A stretch of 64,000 nt of DNA from Apostichopus japonicus (taxonomy: Eukaryota; Echinodermata; Holothuroidea; Aspidochirotida; Stichopodidae): the NCBI RefSeq assembly GCF_037975245.1, contig NC_092562.1, positions 5,317,501-5,381,500 of the forward strand, in the 5' to 3' direction. The first letter of the stretch is position 1; every line of letters starts with the position of its first letter. This document shows, piece by piece, positions 19,563-33,199 of this stretch. Both the position numbers and the translations under genes were made by a program. A model generated the notes under the pieces. It ran no database searches, was not told the DNA's origin, and saw only the letters and a program-made list of their open reading frames with translations.

Positions 19563-20014
19563 TATGCGATATTTACCAATACAAACTGATATGTACAATT
19601 TACATTTACTTTAAAGAGACATAGACCCAACTATTATCTTTAGTTGATCTGGTATTTGCGACGAGACCTCCCCCCCCCCCCCCGGAGAAACAGCTAAGCA
19701 AGTGCTTATCCCGTTCAGGAGATATTTTCATTGTAGAATGTTAACAGTGTTAATTGACACTGGCGCTACGAAAATAGTTTGTCAGCAGATTCGATATATC
19801 CTGATTTGGTAACATATCTAATTCTCATTCAAACTTACTTCATGTTAGTCTCATGTAAGCTTGTGGGTGACCGGGCACAACTTTTAGCTACTACCATAAA
19901 CAGCTACCTAGCTCTATAATGTGATGTAATGTCATCTGTAACTCGATGATCTTGGATCAACCGATGAAGTGCATATGACGTCACTTACAGCTATAGTATA
20001 TAGTGTTCTTACAG

Positions 20015-20179
20015 GGGGGTCAACTTACAACTAATCCAGTGGACGTGGACACCGTAGAGTGCGCTGGTACTAGCCGGACTCTTCGTACTCGCCGCATATT
20101 CATTTCTGATATTATCGATGAAGATGACGAAGAGGACTATGTACATGGAATGATAACTTATCCCACACTCTCTGTGTAA
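20015..20179 (+). CDS. Alternative last exon of the cytokine receptor (acidic tail)
   Basis: An acceptor (tagtgttcttacag) is followed by 54 open codons and a stop (20177-20179). The exon begins in phase 0, exactly the phase left by the membrane exon ending at 18565, so it can replace exon 9. The resulting protein would be 393 aa with a 69-residue tail. The exon encodes an acidic run (IDEDDEEDYVHG) and two tyrosines, YVHG and YPTL; neither is a YxxQ STAT3 site. Codon look and base composition resemble the rest of the gene. It could also follow exon 9 through a poor donor at TAC|GTTGGA. No Box 1 is seen here either. The exon call rests on phase and composition, without transcript support. Confidence 0.55.
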   Translation, partial: GGQLTTNPVDVDTVECAGTSRTLRTRRIFISDIIDEDDEEDYVHGMITYPTLSV

Positions 20180-20291
20180 TTGGTTGTTTAATTCTCTTTA
20201 AATTAAGACGCATTTGTAATGCATAATTTAACAGTCAATGTACTAATCGTACTAGCCAATGTAGGCCTACTGAACATAACTATAATAATTA

Positions 20292-20586
20292 TAATAATGA
20301 TGACGATGACGACGATGACGACAATGATAATGACGGTGATGACGACGACGACGGTGATGACGACGACGACAATGAGGACGACGATGACGACGATAACGAA
20401 GACGACGACGATGGCGACGACGATGACGATGATGACGATGAGGACGACGGTGATGATGATGATGATGACGACGATAACGACGACGATTACGATGATAAAG
20501 ATGATGATGAAGATGATGATGAAGATGACGATAATGAAGATGATGACGATGACGACGATGATGACGACGATTACGATGATGACAAC
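20292..20586. repeat. Degenerate GAT/GAC trinucleotide tract
   Basis: About 300 bases of mixed GAT, GAC, GAA and AAT triplets, beginning about 110 bases after the alternative receptor stop. It probably lies in the 3' UTR of the long-tail transcript or just beyond. One frame is open (Met/Thr-rich) and is not a believable protein. Confidence 0.85.
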
Positions 20587-20639
20587 AGTATCTTAGTTAA
20601 CTAGGGTACGTAGAGTATCTGAGCTTGCTGTGGTAATAT

Positions 20640-23470
20640 CCGTTTCCAACTAAGGTAATATAAACTCAGTGCACAGAATTGGACATGGCGGGTCCGCATC
20701 TGTTGCCTGTCTTGCTTGCATAGTCCCGGGGACTATATAAAGACCCTGGAGTGAACCAGGAGTGGGTTCGTGCAAAGATCGTATAAATGATTTACATTAA
20801 TGTGCTCTTAGTAATTTATTTTATAAGAGAGCCATACATGCTGCTGATAAGTGTTCTTATATCGTCACTGCCATGGTGCAGTTGGGTGGGGGGGGGGGTA
20901 GGGGTGGAGGTACGGGGTTAGTCCGGTGTCTGGCTCTGGCTGTTAAATGACGTAATAATGAAGATGAGAATGGAATGCCGCTACTTTCATTGTATTGTAT
21001 ACTACAATAACGATCTTATTTTACATGTTGTGTTACGTTCGTACAACATTTGTTTGTTGAAAATAGCACAGAACTGAAATTCGTTTTAATGACAAAGTAG
21101 GTAGATCAATAAGTGAGTAAAAATCAAGGTAAATGAATGTTAAATAATATCATTTTCATATCTATAAACTATATATAAATTGGTGTCAACTATAAGCTAT
21201 GATAAACAATATTAAACATTAGATATAAACTTAAAAAGAATATACATTTAGATGTTTAGTCTGGTTCTCCTTAATTTGTTGCCATCCTCAAAATTTTGGT
21301 TTAGTTTTATTATCGAAAAAGTATGCCAAACATATGATAACTTTTATTTGCCATTTATTTTTAATCCTGCGAAGGATCTAAAGCAAGGGGCTGTTAGGAA
21401 AGACGGCAGGGTACAACCAGTTATTTCAGGAGACCAAAACTGGTGCCCTTCTCCATTCCCTTGCTCACCCCTCCCCCCCCCCCCCCGTCTTATGAAACAA
21501 TAGTCTGTGACTGCATTCTTTGTTTTGAGCAGAGAAACAGAAGTAAGTCCTAACAAACAATTTATTACAATTCTTGTAGTATTATATGTATTCAAAGGTA
21601 ATATTGAATGAAGCCATAACCCAAAGGATAGTCCATGCATGGGTAAATTTTATATTTAATTGAAGAACATATTCTAAAGGAACAATCATTCAGATCTTAC
21701 ACAGCTATTTGGAGTAGAAGATATATCTATTACTTGACACAGTTTTGTATCCAAAGTGAACTTGAAGCAAACAGGTTTAAATAGGGCAGGTATAGTTTTG
21801 TACACTGTCGTCAGCAAAATGTATCGTTTTGCTGTGTATTTCACTGGTTTCGCTTTGACCTTAGATTCGGCAGATTCCCAAGTATACTGTACCTTTAAAG
21901 GAAATGTGGAGTTTTGTGATATGCGGCCAATGGATCCATGACAACGCGTATCTATGACGTCATGTATATATGTTCGCTTTTAGTTTCCCTTTGTTACCGA
22001 ACGTATCAACTGCACATACATACGTTGCTATCTCACAAAACAACATGTAGGGTTTCGGATGAAAATTTCACCTGGATGCTTGTAGTGTGTGTGCCCTATT
22101 CATCGATCACATATAGTTACCTCTGAACTATCATTTTTATGACGTCATCCGGTTCTTAATATTTCATTGGACAGATGCTTAGTTCAAAGTAGTACTTATA
22201 ACATGTAAATAACAAGGTTGGAAAATTAAGAATGTTTTACTTGTTACTTCATCAATTGAAATACAAACTTGGCTAAGAATAGGAAGTTTGTTATCGGACC
22301 TATAGCATTGCAAAATGTATTCAAAATCAACTGAAGATTCTGCTGAAAGAATGATACCCCCTCATCATATCTTTCGCAATAAGATACCTCAGAATGCTCG
22401 ACACAAAATGATGTGACGTAAGCGATAAACATACACATTGAGTGCTACGAATTGATCTGATACCATTGAATGTCATTACAACCCGCGAATTCAAATCCTC
22501 CCGGCACCCCCAATGGAATGCTACGACTTGATCAGATACCATTGACTCATTACAACCCGCGCATTCTCCCCCCCCCCCCCCCCAACAACTGTAGAACTTG
22601 TCTTTAATAACCTGATACTGTGGATTGCTATCCTATAGAATCAGTCTTAACTAGTCACTTCGTGTTGTCATACATAACTCGCCCAAGAGTTGCCTTTATA
22701 GACTACTTTCCAATAACACCGCGTACATAAGTTACTTCAGCGCATCATCCAATACCCGTTAAAAACAGATGCCTCAGACTGCTACGTAGGAAGCATACTA
22801 TACTTATGTTTGATATAATAAAATTAAGAGATCTACGATAAATAATTCATTCATAAATATGATAGAAATATATTTAATTTTTATAGGCCTATGATGTCAG
22901 CGAAAGTGTATGATCTTGATTTTGCTTAAATGACCAAAATACCAATTTACAAATGTTGACAGGTCATGGTTCTTTTGGGATGAGTAGATGCAAGCCAAAT
23001 GCTTCAAATTGCTACTTAGAAACATCGCAATAAAATACTTTAGATATATAATTTTATCGAACAAATCTTCATTGGTTGCTTCAGAATGCAATACTCGAGT
23101 AACATAATTGAGGATAACTGTCGATTATCCATACAAATGTCGGTTATCCGAAGAAATCATTGATGAGAATGAAATGCGTTTTGCAAGCGTAAACCATATA
23201 TGATTATGGATGGTACAAACTTTCAATCCAATATAAGACGTTCTAAAAACGGAGCCTGTCTGAAGTAAAGTTTAAAACAAACTGTAAAGTCATCTGATCC
23301 TGTTATGGATAACTAATAGAAATAATCACAAAAATATTGTCTATTTTCACATCTTTTTCTCCATTGTCCCGAACAAGGTGTTAGTTTTTGGACCCTGAAG
23401 CTCCGCTATCTGATCTTACTCTTACTGGATCCCTTCGTAGTATCCTTGTGTAATTCCGGAAGTCACATGA
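20640..23470. other. Convergent intergenic region, no gene seen
   Basis: Between the receptor 3' end and the GPCR stop. It contains poly-G (20888), poly-C (21472), a short local duplication (22440-22570) and poly-C (22567-22583). Open frames are short and AT-rich. GPCR 3' UTR should occupy the right side. Confidence 0.5.
22440..22570. repeat. About 70-bp tandem duplication
   Basis: Two copies of a segment reading gctacga(a/c)ttgatc(t/a)gataccattga followed by cattacaacccgcg(a/c)attc. They have drifted slightly and are followed by a poly-C tract. Confidence 0.8.
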
Positions 23471-26400
23471 TTACGCCCTCGGAAGTACAGAGTACCTGGT
23501 CTGTCTGGCAGTTTGTGATACCCCTGATCCTCGAGTACTAAGTGTATATGCACTTCCAAAAGAGTTCGACCGCCCTTTACGGCGTGACCAGAAGTTAAGT
23601 CGAGAAAGGGCATGTATGATGCGTTGTCGAAAGTTTTTGGACATGAAGCCATAAACGATAGGATTGAGGGCGCTGTTACAAGAATACAATATTTTAGCGA
23701 ACGCTTCAAAGATAATCATACCGAAGCCGTAATTTACTCCTACAAGAACATGAAGCATCCCAAAGATGAAATAAGGTAACCAGCACACGGCGTACAAAAG
23801 GATCACAGAGACTAACATCACCACAACCTGTTGAAGAGAATAACAAAATCTTGCCGTTAAAATGTAAAGCAATTCAGAGATATATTTCAAACTTGGATTT
23901 TCTTTATCTCATAATTCCATTTGCGATTAAAATTGTAAAGTGTATTAACACAAACACATTTTGATTGTTTGTTACACCTCACGTTATCGCTCTCCGGCAT
24001 TATTGATTTATCAACATGGATTTTGATTTTACGCAAGAGAACTTAAAATCAAAACTTTTTATTCGCTTGTTTTCGGGTAATCCCAATCGATTAAAGGTTA
24101 TTTCCGGGGTTATATGAATCTTACCTTTTGCCTCTGTGCAACGGAACTGTGTCTACTCTTAACTTTACTCTTTTTGGCTTTCGCTACTGGTGGGAAGGGG
24201 TCTTCGTCTGATCCTGACGTCACCATACTGTCTACTGTTGATTTGCCATCTGTCGTGACGTCAGCACCGTTTTTATTTCTATAAATCGGTTTGTCGGTAA
24301 TTGTCGCTTCACCGTTGCTTCGGGACGTCGTGCTGTACTTGACACCCTTCTCCAAAGATTTCATGCTCTGCAGTTTCTTGGTATATCGACTGCTTCGAAT
24401 AAGTGCCCTGATCACACATGTGTTAGAGATTGCCATTCCTCCCAGTGGCAATAGGTACAGTAAGACCAACGCATAGAAATAGAAGAATACCCGTACTGCC
24501 GGCTTGTCATGGTATGCGTTCGTGCACATCGGGTCACAAAAGAAAATCACTACCCTCTTTGAAAGAGAATAAGAAATAATTACGATCTTAAACAGCCCGA
24601 TTATTATGTTTAACAGATATCAAAATGATCAGAAAATGACGTGTAAATTATGTCAAATTGTGTAAGGCAATTTAGAAATCGTCGTTATTAGTTTCAAAGT
24701 CAGTCTATCTACTCATCCTTGCCTCTTAATTTGTGTAATTTTATTATAAGTCGTTACTACTATTGGGTGTGCACGTATTTTTCATTTAAGAATTAGCAGT
24801 ATACCATAGGTAAGACTCGGGTTGATCAACCTCTGTCTAGGCGACTGCCGAATGACACATGACATCATAAGGATTACTACGCGTAATACAGATGCTATCG
24901 TTATAACACTCTGAAAATACATATAAATATGCAAACCAGTGCAGAGCTATGGGAGGTTTACTTCCTACATTGGCAACGAAAACCAAATAACTTGATCCAC
25001 TTGTAACCCCTGCAGCCTCCATGACGGTGTTACGTCACTGAGGACACGAGTCTCTTCGAAAGGGTCCGCAAAATTGTGTCATCAAACACACTGGTTAATT
25101 GGAAGGTAGCCTATCATAGAGAGAGACTGCTTGTAACTAGAAGCAATTTCTGTGTACTCTGGTATGCGGTCTTTATGGTTAATTGTAATATTAGTGTGAC
25201 ATGATATACCTATCGACAAACGACTTACGAACCACGCCTTCTAAAGTCGCAACCGCAAAATTATTTGGTAAGAAACTCTGGCAAGGTGTGAAGCATAGCA
25301 AGGAAGATGTCGAAGATTAACTGCCCAGATGGATGTTCTTTTTGATTGAGAAAGCGTTGGGTAAAGTGAGTATTTCTTTTTCACCATGTATCATTGTTGC
25401 TTCTCATCTTGAATTATCCACCAGATGAATTTGACGAGGTTTGTTAATGAAATAACAAACCGAATTGGATGGAATTTGTGGGACATAACGTTATCACAAT
25501 GTTCATTGACTTCCTCATATTTTCTCCTATGCGACAACCTCTAAAACGCGCAATAAAATTAAAGACTCGTTGTCAAGCTTGTTGATTTCACTGATACCTT
25601 ATAAGAGGCAGGAAATGTGGCCAAGCCTGCCGCCACGACCCAGCAAGCACCCACCAAGATGAATGTTCTTCTCCTGGTTAAAATCGTACGGGATGCTAGA
25701 GGATACAAAATAACCAGGAATCTAAGGAGGAGAAAAAAACAAACTGGGATAAATATTCCCATGACCTCAAAGGGGTTGTAAGCACATGACAGTATTGCAT
25801 CTACAAATTAACTGATGCTAACTAGGAGGTTAAGAGAGCGGAGAACATTTTTTGGAAATTTCATAGCCAGGTTTTCTCAAACTGATAACCGGACCAGGGC
25901 AGGCCAGACCAGGCACAATATTGTGTACTTTGTAGCCTAGTTGTATTAATCATTTGGCCAGGTGTAACATGACAGTAAAGTTCAGGCTAGTGTGGTTGAC
26001 GGGAGACTAGATCTAGATGTTTAGAACAGGCTAGGGTTATGCTCCTCGTTTTCTCTTAGGTCCGTAACTAAGGACTGAGTACTGGTATAAAATATACATT
26101 TGAAATGTAACCACGTGACCTTGGACCTAAATTTTTACTTGCACTAAATTTGACCTCTGACCTTTGTTTCAGAAGGGGGGGCCTGAGAGACACCAGGGTT
26201 CGCCTTGGGGTACTTTCCAACCAAGTTTATGAGGAGTTTGTGTCTCAAAACTGCGGCGCTAAAACTGTATACATTTGGACTTAAACCACGTGACATTTGA
26301 CATCGTTCCCCATGGCAATCAGATAGATTGGTACTACTTGACATTTCTATTATACCTGTGAAGGTTTCTATGTCAATCCCAAGTTGTCCCTTGGAGTTAT

Positions 26401-27124
26401 ATAGCAACAATTTCAACTGACACAAAAATTGGACACAATGCCACACACCCACCCACACACACCGGACACGTTTGACCCCTCCCTCAGTCATGGTTTTCCG
26501 TTCACCCTGGAGTACCCCACCATGGGTGACACCCAGAGAGAGTAGCTACTCGTGAAAATTAACCATTACCATGGGAACCGTTGCTATATGGCAACTGACA
26601 TATTTGTATATGGCGTAACTGGCTAAGGAACTACAATATATCATCCTCCCAATTGGAGCGATGAGATAACAAAGGGAAGAAATAAATAGAATGAAACATC
26701 ACCTTTCACAACTGATGACCAGAAGCATACACGCGGAAGATGACTGGACGAAAACTCCAAGAAATCCGTTAAACATGCACAGCACGGCGCCAAATCTCCA
26801 TACCGGTGATATGATGAATTTGATCTCCATGGGAACGTACCAAGCAGTTACAAAGAAATCGGTGATAGCCAAACTACCAAGCAGAATGGAAGTGATCCCC
26901 AGTTTCCGTGAGTCAATACTTAACGATAGTATGACCAAAAAGTTACCAACGACACCCACGATGGAGATGATGGCGAGTGATATGATGAGGATGACTTGGA
27001 CTATCGTCTGCCCGACTTTAAGGGAGGATCCCTCGAAATGACTCCCGCTATAAACCTCTGAGTATGAATAAGAGTAGCTACTACTAGCATTGTAACCATC
27101 TCCATCGCATCCACCGACCTCCAT
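23471..27124 (-). CDS. Rhodopsin-class (class A) peptide-type GPCR, 4 coding exons, 444 aa
   Basis: Exons in transcript order: 27124-26703, 25721-25598, 24556-24125, 23827-23471. Junction phases 2, 0 and 0 all match, and the sum is 445 codons with stop. Seven helices can be traced. TM1 has GN (60-61). TM2 has SLAITD (Asp89). Cys116 opens TM3, which ends in CER (139-141) in place of DRY. Trp168 lies in TM4. The second outer loop has CDPMC (189-193). TM5 has Pro219, TM6 has CWLP (341-344), and TM7 has NPIVY (381-385). The third inner loop is long (about 90 residues, basic and Ser-rich) and the C-tail has about 59 residues. The N-terminus is short, Tyr/Ser-rich and has an NASS glycosylation site. 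This is a plasma-membrane receptor that signals through G proteins. The TM6/TM7 motifs favour a neuropeptide-type ligand, but the ligand cannot be named. Confidence 0.93.
24557..25597 (-). other. GPCR intron between exons 2 and 3
   Basis: The intron joins TM4 to the second outer loop. A 61-codon open stretch inside it (24837-25022) has no GPCR features and is not needed, since the flanking exons join in phase without it. I see no repeat structure here. Confidence 0.6.
25722..26702 (-). other. GPCR intron 1, splits the E/DRY arginine codon
   Basis: The intron interrupts the Arg codon of the CER motif after two bases (AG|A). The donor is gtgatg and the acceptor ctcctccttag. The intron holds small open frames (for example 26144-26491) that are rich in simple sequence and show no family features. 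Confidence 0.7.
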
Positions 27125-30100
27125 CTTGGTAGGTAAGAGATGGTTGAAGAAATTATATCTTCTTCCAACGATGCCCTATCGGTGAAGAAGGAAAAAGAAA
27201 GAAAAGGATATGAATATTGAACAAGACTCCGAGCTATATTATGCTATGTTAATGCTATTTCAATGCTATGTTAATGGTATGTCAATGCTATGTCATTGCT
27301 ATGTAAAGGCTACGTTTTTCAAAGAAAAGGTCTAGGAGGAATCGTGTTAATGAAACCAGTGAGTTGCTTTTTTTTGGAATAGCAACTGCCTGCCTGTTGC
27401 CTGATTGAACGTGGGATCCAGTTCCAACATGCAGGTTTGATTCTATTTCTTGATGCGCTATGTACCAGAGCTTGAACCTTTGAAACAAACGAGTGCCATA
27501 GTGATAGTGGACATTGTTACTGATTGTTGCAGTGGACACTGGTATTGATTTTCTTTACAATGTCCGTCATCTGAAATTTCTGATTGCTTCAATCTTACTT
27601 TTGATACCACAAAAAGAAAAAAGATAAAGGAAGGCAAATTCATAAGTCTTTATCGCAAAAACAGTATACATATTTAGGATGGGAATTCTCACCATGACAT
27701 GATTGAAAAGGTTCTTTTGCATTTTTTTTTAAATAATCCGAACTGTACGCTCTGTGATTTGCTATCATGAAGACAAACATCGATAATAATTTTCTATAAT
27801 TAATATAGGCAAATTATATCTCTCGACAACGACAGCTTGAAAGTCTTTCCCAAAGATGAACTCTTTGTCATATTTGTGGACTTCTCCTGCCCTATGGGAA
27901 TGGCGTCCATGAAAAGTGAAAATTAGGTTTATCTGATGTAAAATTAAGGCCTCCATTCAGAATCTACAAGGACGTTTATAATCGTTGGGAATTTGTTGTC
28001 ATTCTCCCTTTATACCACCTTATGCAAATGCAACAGCAAGATTTGTTTGTAAGTTTCCACAACAGCTAAAGCTTTTCACGATTTTTGAAATGCCCAGCAC
28101 CGTGTTTCGTTTTATTAAGTTTCATGAGACCTTGCGACGCTGTCACCGAGACTATGCATTCTATTGACATTTTAAGTCTCGACTCCCACATTTAGTTTAA
28201 TTTCATGACTATTACACTATCCGCCTTCAGTTCGGTTCTAAGAAAACAAAGTATACCATATTGAATAATTTAAACGTGAATGTGCCAAACGACCTGTTTG
28301 GTCCTAATTTTTCGCAACTGGCATGCATAGTGTTACGTTCTTTCTAGGCTATAGAACTCCAGAAAATGCCAAAGTATTTGATTTTATACAGATAGTCGAT
28401 AACTTTCATGAATCTGGAATTGGATGTTAATGTAGTTTAATAGTGCTTGAGTAATATCAACATGCTCGTCTGAATTTAAAATCACGATAACATAATTTGT
28501 TTTAATTAATTAAACAAAGTTCAGAGACAAAAATGATTGATTATTAATATATTTTCAAGTTCTGATTTAATTTATGGCAATTAATATGGACTTGGTTTGT
28601 GGTTTGTTCTTATTATTTTATTTACAACGTTGGTCGCAAAAATATTAAAAATTGTCAAACTTTAAATACCTTAGTATTTAAAATATAGGACTAGTTGTTC
28701 TACTGTGCATACATTTTTTCCTTGGTCAGGTTTTGATAAATAGTTCGGTTTATTCATTTTACTTGATGAAGACATTTTATGCACTATGGACTCGCCGAGC
28801 CTTCCAAGTGATTTGCACCGTCAAATATTTTGGTGCCATTTTTGTATTTCCTTTTCACGAACAGAAATCTGTCAAATTATGTCCCACAAGACATATACGT
28901 AAATTAATTCAGTTTCTAGACAAGTCCGTGTCTTTGCTACACTTATGGAGCATATAAACTGCAGTTAGCACTAAATTGAACAAAGTCTGGGATAGCGCAT
29001 GGAGAGTGAACGGTAGGATGGGGCACGGAGAATTAAGCCGTTGTTAGTTTTTGGCATTATAAAAATTAGGTACAACATTAAGCACTTTGCATTGAAACAA
29101 TACTCAATTATAAAGACTTTGTGAGCCTCAAAATGTTTTGCAGTCGGATAAACTGGAGAACTAAGAAACAGTATAGTTGCTCTTTTTTTATAGTTTTGCT
29201 AAGCACATCACATGTCTTTTCGACTAACAACAATCCAGCTTACGTCATCACAATGCATTGTATTACATAATACCGTGAGAGAGCAAGGCCTCTGATTAGC
29301 TCCTCATTGTGCATATTGAGTTTGTTGTTGTAACGTCTAAACTATTCAGATTCCTTGTAGGTTCTGTATCTGTGTACGCAAAACTCAACTGACTTCAAAA
29401 TCAGACTTTATATTTCAGTAGGTGAGTGTTGTGCGTGGACTTCAGATCTGTAGAGCTTGGCTCTTTAGTTAATATGGAAGGCAAACAATGTGTAGGTACC
29501 ATATTTCGCTTGGTGGAGTGGACATAACGTTAACGGTCTTATAGCTGCCAGTTGGATAACGTTTGAAAGAAGACTTTTTGAAAGAAGTGAGGAACGTTCT
29601 GCATAGACTTTGCAATTTGTTTCCTCAAAAGTAAGTCGCATGGTGAAATGCTCTTCGGAGATTGAGCACCCCCCTCCCTCCCAACCTCTCCTCGATCGGA
29701 CCCTCTTCTTGCACCGCATCTATATAAGCAGATGTAGATTGAGTTTAGTGTTCTATAACAACACGAATGTTAAAGATGCCTATATATAGCAGCTTCGATG
29801 GCCTGGTGCCTCACACGGTGCTCATTCTGAAAGTTCATTTTTCTTTCAATTCTTTCAATTTTGGATAAAATGCTAATTCAACTAGATCATTGTAGATGAT
29901 AGAGAAATGACATTTTGAAAGTGATGAAATGAAGAATGAGATAAAATCTGATTCGGTACCTCGTACTTGAAGAAAATGACAACGTGTCTTTACTCGATTT
30001 AACCCTTAGGAAAACTAACGATTTTTGTGATGAGTCTATGTAATGTTATCTACTTGCAAAAAACAAAAACAAAAAAAAATGAATTATTGCTATATTTAAT

Positions 30101-30420
30101 GCCACAGGGAATTTCTTTTATCCAAAATGAGTTTTTTTTTCTCATTACTAACTTGCAGACTAGGTTCACATTCTGTTATCATGCATGTGCTATGTTGCAA
30201 CGGGCACGTATGCGCGGGATGACAAAGAAACTCCGATTGAAAGACGAAGAAACATAAGAAGTAAGGATAAAGGTAGGTTCCATCTGTTTTTTTATACGGC
30301 CCTAGCTGGGCAATTACACGAGAACTACGCCCGTTTGCGGCTCATGTGGAAACCCAAATAAACAAATCAATCATAAGCCATTCTTCTTTATTTCCACCCA
30401 TTTATACCTGAACAACTTCC
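27125..30420. other. GPCR upstream flank and intergenic DNA, no gene seen
   Basis: A short 13-14 bp tandem (aatgctatgtt-like) lies at 27240-27312, about 120 bases beyond the GPCR start. The rest is AT-rich unique sequence. One splice-compatible open end occurs at 30159-30256 (acceptor cttgcag, then 32 codons to a stop), but no partner exon was found. Confidence 0.45.
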
Positions 30421-31475
30421 GTCCAACCTATGGAAACCCCATAATTACCCCATGTGTACAAACCATGCAAACCCCAAGTGTACACAAACCATGTAAACCC
30501 ATAATGAACCCATGTGTGCAAACCATGTAAACCCATAATTACCCCATGTGTACAAACCATGCAAACCCCAAGTGTACACAAACCATGTAAACCCATAATG
30601 AACCCATGTGTGCAAACCATGTAAACCCATAATGAACCCATGTGTGCAAACCATGCAAACCCTGTAATGAACCAATGTGTACAAACCATGCAAACCCCAT
30701 TATGACACAATGTGTATAAACCATGTTAACCCCATAATTACCCAATGTGTACAAACCATGCAATCCCCATAATTACACCATATGTATAAACCATGCAAAC
30801 ACCCTAATTATCCCATATGTATAAATTATGTAAACCCCATGACCCCATATGTATAAATCATGTAAATCCTAAAATGACCCCATGTGTATAAATCATGCAA
30901 ACACCATAATTACCCATGTGTACAAACCATCAATCCCCATAATTACACCATATGTATAAACCATGCAAACACGACGATGACCCCATGTGTACAAACCATG
31001 CAAACCCCATAATGACACCTTGTGTATAAACCATGTTAACCCCATAATTACCCCATGTGTACAAACCATGCTATCCCCATAATTACACCATATGTATAAA
31101 CCATGCAAACACCATAATTACCCCATATGTATAAATCATGTAAACCCCATAATGACCCCATGTGTATAAATTATGTAAACCCCATAATGACCCCATGTGT
31201 ATAAATCATGCAAACACCATAATTACCCATGTGTACAAACCATCAATCCCCATAATTACACCATATGTATAAACTATGCAAACACCATGATGACCCCATG
31301 TGTATAAATTATGTAAACCCCATAATGACCCCATGTGTATAAATCATGCAAACACCATAATGACCCCATGTGCATAAACCATGTAATCCCTATTATTACC
31401 CCATATGTATAAATCATGTAAACCCCATAATTACCCTATATGTATAGATCATGTAAACACCATTATTATCCCATA
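30420..31475. repeat. About 35-bp minisatellite, more than 1 kb
   Basis: Some 30 copies of a unit near accccataatgaccccatgt plus gtataaatcatgtaa. The first part (30430-30640) shows a doubled unit of about 66 bp alternating gtacaaaccatg and gtgcaaaccatg versions. Minus-strand frames are open only because of the repeat. Confidence 0.95.
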
Positions 31476-33032
31476 TGTACATGCCGACTGGGTGGTTCAT
31501 TATATTTGCACCTGTTCTTGTATTTTTTCTGGCTTTTCTACCTTTTTTTAAATTTCGCCTCGTTTAAAATTCTCGATACCTGTGTAAACCTCTTGACAGT
31601 AAACTTGTTAAATACAATTCATGCATCTTCAGGCAAATTGTTTAGTTGAATAACTGTATTAATAAATATAACAGTAAATCAGCATAAGTGAGGCAAATGC
31701 GAAAATCAATTGTAGTAAATCTTGACAAACCTTTCCACGATCCCCTAAAATATGGCCCCATATAAGGTGTGTGAGTCATTTTTGTTGTTCAGTATGTAGT
31801 GTGTAAGTGTGAGAGGGCACCTGAAGGGAAAACCGTGTTGAAGTCAACTGAAAATATATACATTATAGCAAATTATTTATGACTTTAAGCAAAATATTCA
31901 GTTTTCTCAAAAGGATATAGAACTCATACCTGACACAGATTTGTGGCTTTGTGTTTGGCACAGTATCGCAGGGATCATAAAAAAAAACATTAATTGAAAG
32001 TTGACAGACATATGATATATCTTTGTCAACGAAAGTCGCATTTTGGGACTCGCGAAAAAGTGCAATGATTTGTGTATGATTATATTCAATTTTATTTACC
32101 ATAAATCATCATAGGCTTGAATAACATAATATTTTGGTCATTGTCACTTATTGTCATTGATTAAAGGAAAAGGAAAAACCGAAAAGGAAAGGGGAAAAAA
32201 GTGAATAGTTGGGAATAAAAACTATAATACTGAACGACAGATCACTGCTTGGAAGAATAAGAGAGGCTTTTTATTTTCAGATTATATTGGCAGGATTTTT
32301 GACATTACATTAAAAACGCATCATACAACATTTGAACAATCGCGTTACTCCTTTTTTTTTGTGATTTCACAAAGATAGTATGGAAACTTACTGTAATAAT
32401 TAAACTTCATTTTTCTGCTGATTTGTTTTTTAAATTGGATAATCAATTCTCGAAGTAATAACTTGACTGGACTACAGGATGTGTTCTTGTTTAGAAGTGT
32501 GATAGAGTTGTTCAATCTAGCTTGGATTCTTGAACATATACTGGGTCATACCATACGCACTCGAATATATGCTTTAATTATAAAACAGAAGATGAGGTAT
32601 ATGTTTCTGTAAGGTTGTTCTTTCAATGGTATCTCATTCAGTGAAATTTCTTTAATGAACAATTTCTAAGCATTAAGAAAAACGCGAGAAACCATCGAAA
32701 TATCCGGTCTTCTCTGATCAGTATTTGCTTTGGTGTCAATCTTATAATTACCTTGTTGATCAAACTGTCAGGAGTAATTCTGTGGACTTGATTCAATGCT
32801 TCATTACCAGTTTCTTGTAATTAGTGCAGATCAAACAAGGATCCATGCAGAAGGTGGTTTAAATTCATTCAATGAGACATATTTTGCTGTCATCTAATGC
32901 AATAGTTGTATAGGAGTCGTGGTAGAGCTATTCAAATATATACCATCAATATAATAGTGCTTTAAGGGCATTGAAGGTAGCAGGGTGTTACTTCGTGTGA
33001 CGTCAGAAGATTGTACGGTATGTATGCCGTTA

Positions 33033-33035
<3 letters not shown>
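31476..33035. other. No gene seen
   Basis: AT-rich DNA between the minisatellite and a TA run. Open frames are under 80 codons and show no features. Confidence 0.45.
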
Positions 33036-33126
<91 letters not shown>

Positions 33127-33150
33127 TGTAGTTATATATTTATATATATA
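33036..33150. repeat. TA/TATG microsatellite
   Basis: About 85 bases of TA with a tatgtatgta tail, followed by a poly-G tract at 33182. Confidence 0.93.
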
Positions 33151-33199
33151 AATAGTATCAATCGAAAGCGTTGCGGGGAAAGGGGGGGGGGGGCGTTCT

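Noticed and set aside
24837..25022. Extra GPCR exon in the TM4-TM5 intron
   Set aside because: No GPCR-like content, and the flanking exons already give a normal outer loop with CDPMC.
26144..26491. 115-codon minus-strand frame in GPCR intron 1
   Set aside because: Lies between two exons that join inside one codon; no domain and partly simple sequence.
30159..30256. Terminal exon after a good acceptor
   Set aside because: Thirty-two basic codons to a stop but no upstream exon or family; too little to call.
30420..31475. CRISPR-like array
   Set aside because: Units are contiguous 35-bp tandem repeats without unique spacers, in eukaryotic DNA.
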